Assembly: GCA_963797175.1 (NCBI GenBank)
Contig: CAWCOL010000008.1
Coordinates: 186,001 to 250,000, forward strand
Reading direction: 5' to 3'
Length of the DNA stretch: 64,000 nucleotides
From: DATLLN01 sp963797175
GTDB lineage: Bacteria; Actinomycetota; Thermoleophilia; Gaiellales; JAICJC01
Part shown: piece by piece, positions 33,073 through 41,372 of the stretch
How the letters are laid out: each line of letters begins with the position of its first letter
Position numbering within the stretch: the first letter of the stretch is position 1
Program-made: the position numbers and the translations under genes
Notes under the pieces: generated by a model
Seen by the model: only the letters and a program-made list of their open reading frames with translations
Told to the model about the DNA's origin: nothing
Databases searched by the model: none

Positions 33073-34227
33073 ATGTACAAGGCACTCGCGTTCGTCGCTG
33101 CGCTCGCAGCGACGCTCACGGTGGGCGTGAGCAGCGCACTGGCCGGAACCATCGTCGTTGACGGTGACGGCCACGCAACGCCCAGCAACTGCAACGCCAG
33201 CTCGCTGGCGTACAGCACGATCCAGGACGCGGTCAACTTCGCATCCGGTCCTTCGACCACCATCAAGGTGTGCCCGGGGACGTACACGGAGCAGGTCACC
33301 GTCTCCACCAGCGGCGTCAAGCTGGTCGGTGTCGGCAGCCAGACGGCCGTCATCAAGGCGCCCGCCAGCATGACCGCGCCCGACGCGATCGTCATGTTCG
33401 ACGGCGCGATCACCGGTGCCAGCATCAAGAACTTCACCGTGACCGGCCCGCTTCCCGACAGCATCTTCTGCGGCTCCGACGGCTGGGGCGTCAAGGTGCA
33501 GGGCGGCGCGACGGCGACCATCGCCGACAACCACATCACCCAGGTGTGGAGCGGCAACACCGGGCTGCGCGGCTGCCAGCAGGGCCTCGCGATCGGCGTC
33601 GGCCGCACGTCCGCCGGCCAGATTGGCCACGCGACGATCACCGGCAACACGATCGACCAGTACCAGAAGGGCGGCATCTACGTCGATGGCGCCGGCTCCA
33701 GCGCGACGATCAAGAACAACACCGTGCTCGGCGTCGGCACCACGCCCGACATCGCCCAGAACGGCATCCAGATCAGCCGCAACGCCGTCGCTACCGTCGC
33801 ATCCAACACGGTGCAGGACAACAGCTACGCCGATCTCAACTCTGCGGCGTCCGCCGGCATCCTGCTGTTCGAGGCCAACGGCGCGACCAAGGTGCAGACC
33901 AACAACACGTCCGGCAACGATGTGAACATCTGGCTGTCCGACCAGGTCGGCATGCTGGTCAAGGCCAACAGCGCCAACAGCGGCTCGTGGGGGATCGTGG
34001 CCGATTCCGATGCGCTCAACAACCGCATCCTGAGCAACACCGCGTCGGGCAACGCGCAGAACGACTGCGAGGACGACTCGACCGGCTCGGGCACGGCTGG
34101 CACGGGCAACACGTGGCGGGGCAACACCGGCACGACGGCCGACCCGGCCGGCATCTGCACGGCTCCGGTCGTGCGCCAGGCGCCGCACTCGGGGCGCACG
34201 GCGCCGCGGTTCGTCGCCGCACGCTGA
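33073..34227 (+). CDS. Secreted right-handed parallel beta-helix protein
   Basis: A 384-residue exported protein. A signal peptide (MYKALAFVAALAATLTVGVSSALA) precedes AYSTIQDAVNFASGPSTTIKVCPGTY, the usual opening of pectate-lyase-like beta-helices, then about ten coil repeats of the ATITGNTIDQ, ATIKNNTVLG, ATVASNTVQD, TKVQTNNTSG, NRILSNTASG type. No catalytic residues of pectate lyase were identified; it may bind or degrade polysaccharide. AGGAGGGGG stands before ATG 33073, and a small hairpin (33019-33044) lies in the leader. It ends in a strong terminator. Confidence 0.85.
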   Translation: MYKALAFVAALAATLTVGVSSALAGTIVVDGDGHATPSNCNASSLAYSTIQDAVNFASGPSTTIKVCPGTYTEQVTVSTSGVKLVGVGSQTAVIKAPASMTAPDAIVMFDGAITGASIKNFTVTGPLPDSIFCGSDGWGVKVQGGATATIADNHITQVWSGNTGLRGCQQGLAIGVGRTSAGQIGHATITGNTIDQYQKGGIYVDGAGSSATIKNNTVLGVGTTPDIAQNGIQISRNAVATVASNTVQDNSYADLNSAASAGILLFEANGATKVQTNNTSGNDVNIWLSDQVGMLVKANSANSGSWGIVADSDALNNRILSNTASGNAQNDCEDDSTGSGTAGTGNTWRGNTGTTADPAGICTAPVVRQAPHSGRTAPRFVAAR

Positions 34228-34256
34228 ACGACGTTCGACCGATCACGCACTGACCG

Positions 34257-34282
34257 CGGAGGGGCCCGGAAGGGCCCCTCCG
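34257..34282 (+). terminator. Strong hairpin terminator after the beta-helix gene
   Basis: CGGAGGGGCCC and GGGCCCCTCCG form a perfect 11-bp stem with a GGAA loop, 29 bases after the stop codon, followed by TCGTTCTC. Confidence 0.8.
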
Positions 34283-34514
34283 TCGTTCTCCGGACGGGCT
34301 TTGCGTCTGCACATCTGGCAACGCCGTCGGGCCGGCTTGCCATCTTGACAGAAACTCAGGAATGAGGTTCAATCGGGCGTCCTCTCGGCTCCTGTTCCGG
34401 GACCGTCCCCGGTGCGGGGCGCCGGACGACAAGGGGATGGATCACCGGCTCGCGCGTGGCGCGCGGCCAACCCAGACGTGTCGGCCAGCCGCCGGCAGAA
34501 AGAGGGGGAAGCAC

Positions 34515-35765
34515 GTGAGACGACGACTGCTCGTTGCCGCCGCCCTGTTCGCGGTTGTGGTGGCCGCGTCCGGTGGTGTGGCATCCTCGGCCGGGGTGCA
34601 CATGGGTGCGGAGCGCACCTGCAAGACCGGCCAGTTCCGGTGCTTCGCGCTGGCGCTGACGATGAACGGCAAGCGGGTGCACGCCGCAAGTCCGTTCGTC
34701 CTGCCGGGCGGCTACGGCCCGGCCCAATACCACACGGCGTACAGCCTGCCGACGACGGCGACCGGCAACCAGACCGTCACGATCGTCGATGCCTTCGACG
34801 ACAAGACGATCGCCGCCGACCTGAAGAAGTACAGCACGACGTTCGGCATCCCGAACCTGCCGGCGTGCACCACGACGGTGACGACGTCCTGCTTCAAGAA
34901 GATCAACCTGGGCGCGCCGGTCAACTCCGCGGTGGCGCAGGGCTGGGACATCGAGATCGCGCTGGACGTCGAGACCGTGCACGCCATCTGCCAGAACTGC
35001 AAGATCGTCCTGGTCGAGGCCGTGGACAACTCGTTCGCCAACCTCGAGGCCGCGGTCGACCGCGCGCACACCGAGGGCGGGATCATCTCCAACAGCTACG
35101 GCTCGTACGGGTTCGACGGGCACTCGACGCCTGACGACCCGCACTACAACCACCCGCACGACGCGATCGTGGTGTCGGCGGGCGACAGCGGCTACGGCGC
35201 GGCCTACCCGGCCGTCCTCAACACCGTCGTCTCCGTCGGTGGTACCAAGCTGACGCTGGGCGCCGGTGGCGCCTACGGCTCCGAGCGAGCCTGGGGCCCG
35301 GACGCCACGCACGCCTGGGGCACCGGCTCCGGCTGCGGCAACGGCAGCGTGAGCGGAGCGGCCGCGGTGGTCGCCCAGTCGTTCCAGAGCTCGGTCACCG
35401 GCTACGCCAAGACGGGCTGCGGCACGAGCCGCGGCATGAACGACGTCTCGGCCAACGCCGATCCCAACACGGGCTCCGCGGTCTTCGCGAAGTCCATGGG
35501 CTGGGGCGTCATCGGCGGCACGAGCCTTTCGGCGCCGCTGATCTCGGCCGTATTCGCCCTCAAGGGCGACTACAACACCGTCAACTACCCCGCACAGCTG
35601 CTGTACTCGCACTTCGGGACGGCATCCTTCCGTGACGTGAAGACCGGCACGGACGACGCGGGCAACTACCCGATCGCCTGCACCAAGGCGCCGGCCTGCA
35701 ACGCCGTCAAGGGCTACGACCTGCCCACCGGCGTCGGCACGCCGAAGGGGACGAGCGGGTTCTGA
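34515..35765 (+). CDS. Secreted S53-family (sedolisin-like) serine peptidase
   Basis: A 416-residue exported protease. After the signal peptide (LLVAAALFAVVVAASGGVASS) only about 50 residues precede the catalytic domain, much less than the 150-200-residue propeptide typical of sedolisins. The catalytic Glu and Asp fit WDIEIALDVETVH, the oxyanion Asp fits VSAGDSGYG, and the nucleophile is the Ser in GGTSLSAPLISA. The C-terminal calcium site resembles FRDVKTGTDDAGN with GYDLPTGVGTP. GTG 34515 follows AGAGGGGG. It lies between two other secreted-protein genes, each closed by its own terminator. Confidence 0.88.
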   Translation: MRRRLLVAAALFAVVVAASGGVASSAGVHMGAERTCKTGQFRCFALALTMNGKRVHAASPFVLPGGYGPAQYHTAYSLPTTATGNQTVTIVDAFDDKTIAADLKKYSTTFGIPNLPACTTTVTTSCFKKINLGAPVNSAVAQGWDIEIALDVETVHAICQNCKIVLVEAVDNSFANLEAAVDRAHTEGGIISNSYGSYGFDGHSTPDDPHYNHPHDAIVVSAGDSGYGAAYPAVLNTVVSVGGTKLTLGAGGAYGSERAWGPDATHAWGTGSGCGNGSVSGAAAVVAQSFQSSVTGYAKTGCGTSRGMNDVSANADPNTGSAVFAKSMGWGVIGGTSLSAPLISAVFALKGDYNTVNYPAQLLYSHFGTASFRDVKTGTDDAGNYPIACTKAPACNAVKGYDLPTGVGTPKGTSGF

Positions 35766-35780
35766 TCTAGCCGACCGTCA

Positions 35781-35820
35781 CCACCCGGGTGGGAGGGCTT
35801 CGGCGCTCCCACCCGGGTGG
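35781..35820 (+). terminator. Hairpin terminator after the S53 peptidase gene
   Basis: CCACCCGGGTGGGAG and CTCCCACCCGGGTGG form a perfect 15-bp stem around a 10-base loop that contains TTCG, starting 16 bases after the stop codon. Confidence 0.8.
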
Positions 35821-35837
35821 GTTCCACCTCGTCCGGT

Positions 35838-35866
35838 TTGTCATGTTCCGCCGTGACCCGTAGAAT
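35838..35866 (+). promoter_or_regulatory. Sigma-70-type promoter of the DUF11 gene
   Basis: TTGTCA (35838-35843), a 17-base spacer and TAGAAT (35861-35866) form a near-consensus housekeeping promoter. The ATG at 35909 follows with GGGAGGGG, so this gene has a normal leader, unlike many of its neighbours. Confidence 0.65.
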
Positions 35867-35908
35867 CGCCGCGGTGCCATCCCGGCGCCGCTGTTCGGGA
35901 GGGGTTCG

Positions 35909-36832
35909 ATGAGGCGGATGACGATCACGGTGTTCCTGCTGCTCGCAGGGCTGGTGTCCCTCGGGGCGATCACGTCCGGGGCCGGTGCGGCGACGGCGGT
36001 CGACCTGCACGTGACCGTTTCCGACGCGCCCGATCCCGTCAGCGCCGGCGGCAAGGTCGGCTACACGTCCACCGTCACCAACACCGGCGCCGACGCAACC
36101 GGCGTGGTCGTCACCGACAAGCCGCCCAAGGGCACGCACTTCGACTCCGCGACGCCCGAGGGTGCCTGCACCGTCGGCCGCTACGACGTCGTGTCGTGCG
36201 CCGTCGGCGACCTGCCGTCCGGCGGGTCGGCATCGGTCACGGTCGTCTTCGCGCTGGGCCCGTCGGTCGTCGGCGGGACGGTGCTGCGCGACAAGGTCTT
36301 CGCCTTCTCCCACGAGGGCGACATCAGCGATGCCGACAACCTCGTGATCGAGAAGACGACGGTCGCGCCGGCCGAGGAGGACGGCGTGGACACGTACGTC
36401 CCGGCCTCCGGCGGCACCGTCACGACCGGCTCGACCGCGACCCCGGGCAACCCGACCTCGACGACGGCGGAGATCCCGGAGACCCCCGAGGGCGTGCCCG
36501 CGGGGATCGACGAGCGCGATGCCGCCTTCGTCTCGGACGGCTGCGGCTACCGCACCAACTGCTTCGGCCAGGTGATCGACATCGACGTGCCGTTCCTGTT
36601 CAGCCAGGCCGACCCGATGGTGTTCACGTTCACGTTCGACGCCTCATCCGTGCCGCCGGGGATCAAGCTGGGCAAGGTCTCGATGGTGCACGACGGCGTC
36701 CTGCTCAAGCGCTGCACCGGGCCGGGCGCGACGCCCGAGCCGTCCTGCGTGTCGAACGTCGCCCTGCTCGCCGGCGGCGACTTGCAGATCACCGCCCGTA
36801 CGGAAACCAACGGCAGCTGGCGCGGGCACTGA
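35909..36832 (+). CDS. Secreted DUF11-domain protein
   Basis: A 307-residue exported protein: signal peptide (MTITVFLLLAGLVSLGAITSGAGA), then one DUF11 module (SDAPDPVSAGGKVGYTSTVTN..TGVVVTDKPPKGTHFDSA..CAVGDLPSGGSASVTVV), a Thr/Pro/Ser-rich linker around residues 170-195, and a C-terminal beta domain with paired Cys (DGCGYRTNCFGQ, KRCTGPG, PSCVSN). DUF11 modules are found in cell-surface and spore-coat adhesins. No LPXTG or other anchor is present. Confidence 0.82.
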   Translation: MRRMTITVFLLLAGLVSLGAITSGAGAATAVDLHVTVSDAPDPVSAGGKVGYTSTVTNTGADATGVVVTDKPPKGTHFDSATPEGACTVGRYDVVSCAVGDLPSGGSASVTVVFALGPSVVGGTVLRDKVFAFSHEGDISDADNLVIEKTTVAPAEEDGVDTYVPASGGTVTTGSTATPGNPTSTTAEIPETPEGVPAGIDERDAAFVSDGCGYRTNCFGQVIDIDVPFLFSQADPMVFTFTFDASSVPPGIKLGKVSMVHDGVLLKRCTGPGATPEPSCVSNVALLAGGDLQITARTETNGSWRGH

Positions 36833-36835
36833 CGA

Positions 36836-39800
36836 TCAGCCTGTCGGTGTGGCCAGCCGATCGGCGATCGCCCGGGCCGCGCGCCCGGACACCGCGCTGG
36901 CCTTGACGGCGTAGAGCCGCGCCGCGTCGCGGGCCGCCGCGCCCGCCTCGGCCGTGTGCCCGCCGGCCTCCAGCACCAGCGCCAGGTCGGTGAGGGCGTC
37001 CGCCTGCATCGCGGGTGAGTCCGCCTCCCGCGCCAGATCGACGGCCTCAGCGGCGAGCGCCGCCGCCGTCGCGCCGTCGCCGGCGGCGGCGCGCAGCCGG
37101 GCCTGCACCGAGCGCCACAGCACCTGCGCCTCGACGTCGTCCTCCGCCGACCACCGCTCGGCGTCCGCGGCCTGCGTCGCGGCCTCCGCCGTCCGCCCCT
37201 GCGCCAGCAGCGACTGAGCGAGGAGCGCCGCCATCGATGCCAGGTAGTAGCGCTCGCCCACCCGCTCGAGGGCCGGGTAGTCCCGCCGCAGCGCGGCCTC
37301 GGCCGCGGCCGGGTCGCCGGCCAGCAGCTCGATCCGGGAGGCGTCCAGGGCCGTCGAGGCGGTCAGCACGACGCCGCCCAGCTCGGCCAGCAGGCGGCGG
37401 GCGCGGCCGCACACCGTGCGCGCGCGGTCGAAGTCGCCGTCCATCGCATACAGGTTCGCCAGCGCGCACAGCACCAGGCCCTCGGTGCGGCGGTCGCCGT
37501 GCCCCAGGGCCGCCAGCTGCTCGCACTGGGCGATCGCCTCCGGCACCGGCCGCGGGCCGTACAGCGCCGCCATCGCGAAGGACGTGATGGTGCGGTTCTC
37601 CTGCCGCGTGTCCCCGGCCAGCCGCGCGTGCTCGGTTGCCTCGCGTGCCGCGCGCTCGGCGTCGCCGAACCGGCAGGCGTGTCCGTGGACGGTGGCGACC
37701 AGCCGCCAGGCCCGGCACTGGCCCGCGTGGTCGCCGAGCCGTTCCAGCACCGGGAGCGACCGCTCGGCCTCGGCCAGCGCCTGGGCGCCGCGCCCCTCGG
37801 GATCGATCGAGAAGCGGACGAGCGAGCGCACGATCCGGGCCTGGGCGCTCAGCCGCTCACCCGCGGCCTCCTCCTCGACCGCCTCGGCCAAAAGCGCGTC
37901 CGCCTCGTCGAAGGCGCCCATGTCCGCCAGCACCTCGCCCAGGTCGGGCAGGAGCTCGATCCGCTCCGCCGACCCGGGCGGCAGCAGTGCCACCGCGCGG
38001 CGCAGCAGGGTGGCCGCCGCCGACATGTCGCCCCGCTGGAATGCGCGGCGCCCGGCGGATGCCAGGTGCCCGGCCGCCAGCGAGCCGATCTGCGACAGGC
38101 CGGCGTCGCCGGAGCCGAGCTCGTGCCGGTACCGGTACGCCTGCTCCAGGTGGTAGCCGAGGATCTCGTCGAACTCCATCAGGCGGTCGCCGGCCCGCTC
38201 ACGCACCACGGCGGCATACCGCTCGTGCAGGTCGGAGCGCGCGCGCTTCAGCATCCCGGCGTAGGTGGCGTCGCGGATCAGGATGTGGTGGAAGCGGTGG
38301 TCGCCGTCGGTCGAACGCGGCTCCGGGCGCACGAACTGCTTCGTCGTCAGGGACGCCAGCCCGTCGGCGACCCCGGCCGGCGCCGGAGTCAGCTCGGCCA
38401 GCGACTCGCTGTGGAAGAGCTGCCCGATCACCGACGCCGGCTCGATCACGGCCCGCTCGCCGGGCGGCAGCCGGTCGAGCCGGGCGGCCAGCAGGGCGGC
38501 GATGGTGGGCGGAACGGCAAGGTCGAGGGTGCCGCCCGCGGCGACCCAGCCCTGCGGATCGCGCCGCAGCGAGCCCTGGTCGATCAGCATCGAGAGCAGC
38601 TGTTCGGCGTACAGCGGGTTGCCGTCCGCCGACTCGACCAGCCGCTCCCGCGCCTCGGGCTCGAGCGGGACGTCGCCGAGCAGGTTGGCGAGCACCCGGC
38701 CGCCCTCCTCCCGGGACAGCGGCAGGAGACGGATCGTCACCGTGCCGGCCGGGGCCGCCCAGTCCGGACGGTCGTCCAGGAACTCGCCGCGCGCCGTGCA
38801 GAGCAGCAGGACGGGAGCGCTGACGGTCGCGTCCAGGTGCGCCAGCAGGTCGAGGAACGCCGGCTCGGCCCAGTGGACGTCCTCGAACACCAGCACCAGC
38901 GGCCCGTCTGCGGCGAGCCGCTCGACCACCCGCGCGGCGGCCCAGGCGATCTCGTCCAGCGAGTGGTGCGCCTCCGAGAGGCCGATCGCCGACGCGATCC
39001 GCTCCCACACCTCGCCGTCGTTGCCGAGCAGGTCGGCCAGCTTGGCCCGCGCGCTCGCCGGGTCGTCGGCGTCCTCGATGCGGGCCGCGTCGTGCACCGC
39101 TTCGACCAGAGGCCAGAACGTGATGCCGTCGCCGTAGGGCAGGCAGCGGCCGCGCAGCGCGCGGGCACCCCCGCCGGCGCGCACCAGCTCGCTGGCGAGG
39201 CGGGACTTGCCCAGGCCGGCCTCGCCCAGCAGCAGGACGGTGCGGCAGCGTCGCTCGGCCGCCGCCTCGTCCAGCGCGCCGAGCATCTGCGCCAGCTCCG
39301 CGGTGCGGCCGACCATCGGCGCGTCGTGGCTGCGCCGGTACACCGTCTGCTGATCGACGGCGATCAGCCGGTGGGCGGGCACGCGCTCGGACTTGCCCTT
39401 GAGCTCGAGCGGCTCGACCGGCTCCGTCGTCACCGATCCCTGCACCAGCCGGTGGGTGAGGTCGCCCAGCAGCACCTCCATCGGCCCCGCGGCCTGCTCC
39501 AGGCGGGCGGCCACGTTGACCGCGTCGCCGGTGACCAGACGCTGCCGCGACCCGGCGTCGCCGGCCACCACCTCGCCGGTGTTGACTCCGGTGCGGTTGG
39601 TCAGCGTGACGCCGCGGTCGCGCTCCAGGTCGCGGTTCAGCTCGATCAGCGCCCGCTGCATCTCGGCGGCGGCCCGCACCGCCCGTAGCGCGTCGTCCTC
39701 GTGCACCGTGGGCAGCCCGAACACGGCCATCACGGCGTCACCGATGTACTTCTCGACGGTGCCCCCGTGCAGCTCGAGCGCTCGGCGCATCGCGTCGAAG

Positions 39801-40000
39801 TAGCGGTCGAGCACCTCCCGCAGCGACTCCGAGTCGAGCCGCTCCGCGAGGGCGGTGGAGCCCTTCAGGTCGCAGAACACCACCGTGACGGTCTTCCGCA
39901 CCTCGCGCACGGGCTCGGGCGCCGCCAGCTGCGTACCGCACACGCCGCACACGCGGTAGCGGTCGGGAAGCTCCTCGCCGCAGGCCGGGCAGATCTGCAT
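36836..40000 (-). CDS. Class III adenylate cyclase / AAA ATPase / TPR regulatory protein
   Basis: A 1054-residue signalling protein. N-terminal zinc ribbon (CPACGEELPDRYRVCGVCG), then a class III nucleotide cyclase domain at about 40-200 with both metal Asp residues (VVFCDLKGSTALAERL, KYIGDAVMAVFG) and NRTGVNTGEVVAG; then an AAA-type ATPase with Walker A LLLGEAGLGKSR and Walker B LVLVFEDVHWAEP; then a long TPR-like helical tail (residues 600-1050). The Lys and Asp at substrate-specifying positions favour ATP. TACCGT lies six bases before the ATG. Such proteins couple ligand or protein binding to cAMP output; the input is unknown. Confidence 0.88.
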   Translation of the reverse strand: MQICPACGEELPDRYRVCGVCGTQLAAPEPVREVRKTVTVVFCDLKGSTALAERLDSESLREVLDRYFDAMRRALELHGGTVEKYIGDAVMAVFGLPTVHEDDALRAVRAAAEMQRALIELNRDLERDRGVTLTNRTGVNTGEVVAGDAGSRQRLVTGDAVNVAARLEQAAGPMEVLLGDLTHRLVQGSVTTEPVEPLELKGKSERVPAHRLIAVDQQTVYRRSHDAPMVGRTAELAQMLGALDEAAAERRCRTVLLLGEAGLGKSRLASELVRAGGGARALRGRCLPYGDGITFWPLVEAVHDAARIEDADDPASARAKLADLLGNDGEVWERIASAIGLSEAHHSLDEIAWAAARVVERLAADGPLVLVFEDVHWAEPAFLDLLAHLDATVSAPVLLLCTARGEFLDDRPDWAAPAGTVTIRLLPLSREEGGRVLANLLGDVPLEPEARERLVESADGNPLYAEQLLSMLIDQGSLRRDPQGWVAAGGTLDLAVPPTIAALLAARLDRLPPGERAVIEPASVIGQLFHSESLAELTPAPAGVADGLASLTTKQFVRPEPRSTDGDHRFHHILIRDATYAGMLKRARSDLHERYAAVVRERAGDRLMEFDEILGYHLEQAYRYRHELGSGDAGLSQIGSLAAGHLASAGRRAFQRGDMSAAATLLRRAVALLPPGSAERIELLPDLGEVLADMGAFDEADALLAEAVEEEAAGERLSAQARIVRSLVRFSIDPEGRGAQALAEAERSLPVLERLGDHAGQCRAWRLVATVHGHACRFGDAERAAREATEHARLAGDTRQENRTITSFAMAALYGPRPVPEAIAQCEQLAALGHGDRRTEGLVLCALANLYAMDGDFDRARTVCGRARRLLAELGGVVLTASTALDASRIELLAGDPAAAEAALRRDYPALERVGERYYLASMAALLAQSLLAQGRTAEAATQAADAERWSAEDDVEAQVLWRSVQARLRAAAGDGATAAALAAEAVDLAREADSPAMQADALTDLALVLEAGGHTAEAGAAARDAARLYAVKASAVSGRAARAIADRLATPTG

Positions 40001-40006
40001 TCCCGC

Positions 40007-40012
40007 ACGGTA
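40007..40012 (-). promoter_or_regulatory. Leaderless-type -10 element of the cyclase/AAA gene
   Basis: TACCGT on the minus strand ends six bases before the ATG at 40000. Confidence 0.5.
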
Positions 40013-40235
40013 TGCGGTCGACAGCCGACGGCGCAATCGGACTCACACGAGCGGGAATAAGACTGTGCCCAGCTCGTTAATACAGATGAGGGGTTCTCGC
40101 CGGAAGGTCGAATATGCGTTGTCGACGCCGGATCAGGGTACTGGGACCTCTCGGTCAACGACACAATTATCGCTCCAGGGTGCTCGCTTCGGGGTCGTGG
40201 CGAGTCCTGGCTGGCGGAAACGGAAGGAATGCACG

Positions 40236-41303
40236 ATGGTGATCGAAGAGCCGCAGCTGCGGTCGACGATCGAACGCGCACAGGCGGAGGGACAGCTCGA
40301 CATCGACGAGCTGACGGCGCTGGTCGCGGATCTGGATCTGTCGGAGGACGATGCGAATCAGCTTCGCTCCGAGCTCGAGGAGCTCGGCGTGGAGGTGGTC
40401 AGCGTCCGCGAGGTGAGCGCTGCAGAGGCGCAGGAAGCGGCTGACGCCGAGGTCCTGGCCAGCTGGGTCTCGCCGACGACGGTTGACAGCCTTGACCTCT
40501 ACCTGGCACAGATCGGTCGCACGCCGCTGCTGACCAAGCATGAGGAGCAGCAGCTCGCCCGTCGGATCGAGTTGGGCGACGAGGAGGCGCGCAGGCGCAT
40601 GGTTGAGGCCAACCTGCGGCTGGTCGTCTCGATCGCGAAGAAGTATCGCGGTCACGGCGTCGGTTTCCTCGACCTGATCCAGGAGGGCACGATCGGGCTG
40701 GTGCGCGCAGTCGAGAAGTTCGAGTGGCGGCGCGACCTGAAGTTCTCGACGTACGCCACCTGGTGGATCCGGCAGGCCGTCCAGCGGGCTGTCGCCAACC
40801 AGAGCCGCACGATCCGCGTGCCCGTGCACGTGCACGACCGCATGCGCAAGATCGAGCGGGCGCGGCGGACGCTCGAGGCCAAGCTCGGCCGCGAGCCCAC
40901 GGACGCCGAGATCGCGAAGGAGGCCAAGCTCACGCAGGCCGAGATCGCGGATGCCGAGGGGCTGCGGCCCCAGACGCAGACGGTGTCGCTGCAGCGCCCC
41001 ACCGGCGAGGACGGCGACTCCGAGCTGGGTGACATGATCGCGGACGAGTCCGAGGACATCACCGAGACCGTCGGTGAGACGCTTCGCTCCGAGGCGCTGA
41101 GCCGGGCGCTCGACCAGCTGACGCCGCGCACGCGGCGGATCATCGAGTTGCGGTTCGGCCTGGCCGGCGGCGAGCCGATGCTGCTGGATGCTGTCGGACG
41201 CGAGGTCGGGCTCACCCGCGAGCGGGTGCGCCAGCTCGAGTCCCAGGCGCTGACGCAGCTGGCCGCGATGGTCGACATCGCCGCGCTGCGCGACGCCGCC
41301 TGA
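40236..41303 (+). CDS. RNA polymerase sigma factor, RpoD/SigA group
   Basis: Sigma-70 factor of 355 residues. A short N-terminal part stands in for region 1.1; then region 1.2 (DSLDLYLAQIGRTPLL), region 2 (NLRLVVSIAKKYRGHG, FLDLIQEGTIGL, FSTYATWWIRQAV), region 3 (IRVPVHVHDRMRKIERA) and region 4 with helix-turn-helix (TRERVRQLESQAL). The region 4.1 segment FGLAGGEPMLLDAVG departs from the common T-x-EEVG, so this may be a group 2 paralogue rather than the primary factor. GGAAGGA precedes ATG 40236. The 235-bp upstream gap has a locally AT-rich patch but no promoter I can fix. Confidence 0.92.
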   Translation: MVIEEPQLRSTIERAQAEGQLDIDELTALVADLDLSEDDANQLRSELEELGVEVVSVREVSAAEAQEAADAEVLASWVSPTTVDSLDLYLAQIGRTPLLTKHEEQQLARRIELGDEEARRRMVEANLRLVVSIAKKYRGHGVGFLDLIQEGTIGLVRAVEKFEWRRDLKFSTYATWWIRQAVQRAVANQSRTIRVPVHVHDRMRKIERARRTLEAKLGREPTDAEIAKEAKLTQAEIADAEGLRPQTQTVSLQRPTGEDGDSELGDMIADESEDITETVGETLRSEALSRALDQLTPRTRRIIELRFGLAGGEPMLLDAVGREVGLTRERVRQLESQALTQLAAMVDIAALRDAA

Positions 41304-41316
41304 TCGACACACTCCC

Positions 41317-41351
41317 GAGCACCCGCCTCCCACCACCGGGGGCGGGTGCTC
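41317..41351. terminator. Bidirectional hairpin between sigma factor gene and kup
   Basis: GAGCACCCGCC and GGCGGGTGCTC form a perfect 11-bp stem with a 13-base loop. It lies between two convergent genes and could end both transcripts. Confidence 0.7.
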
Positions 41352-41372
41352 AAACGCGCGCAAATCGGCCGG

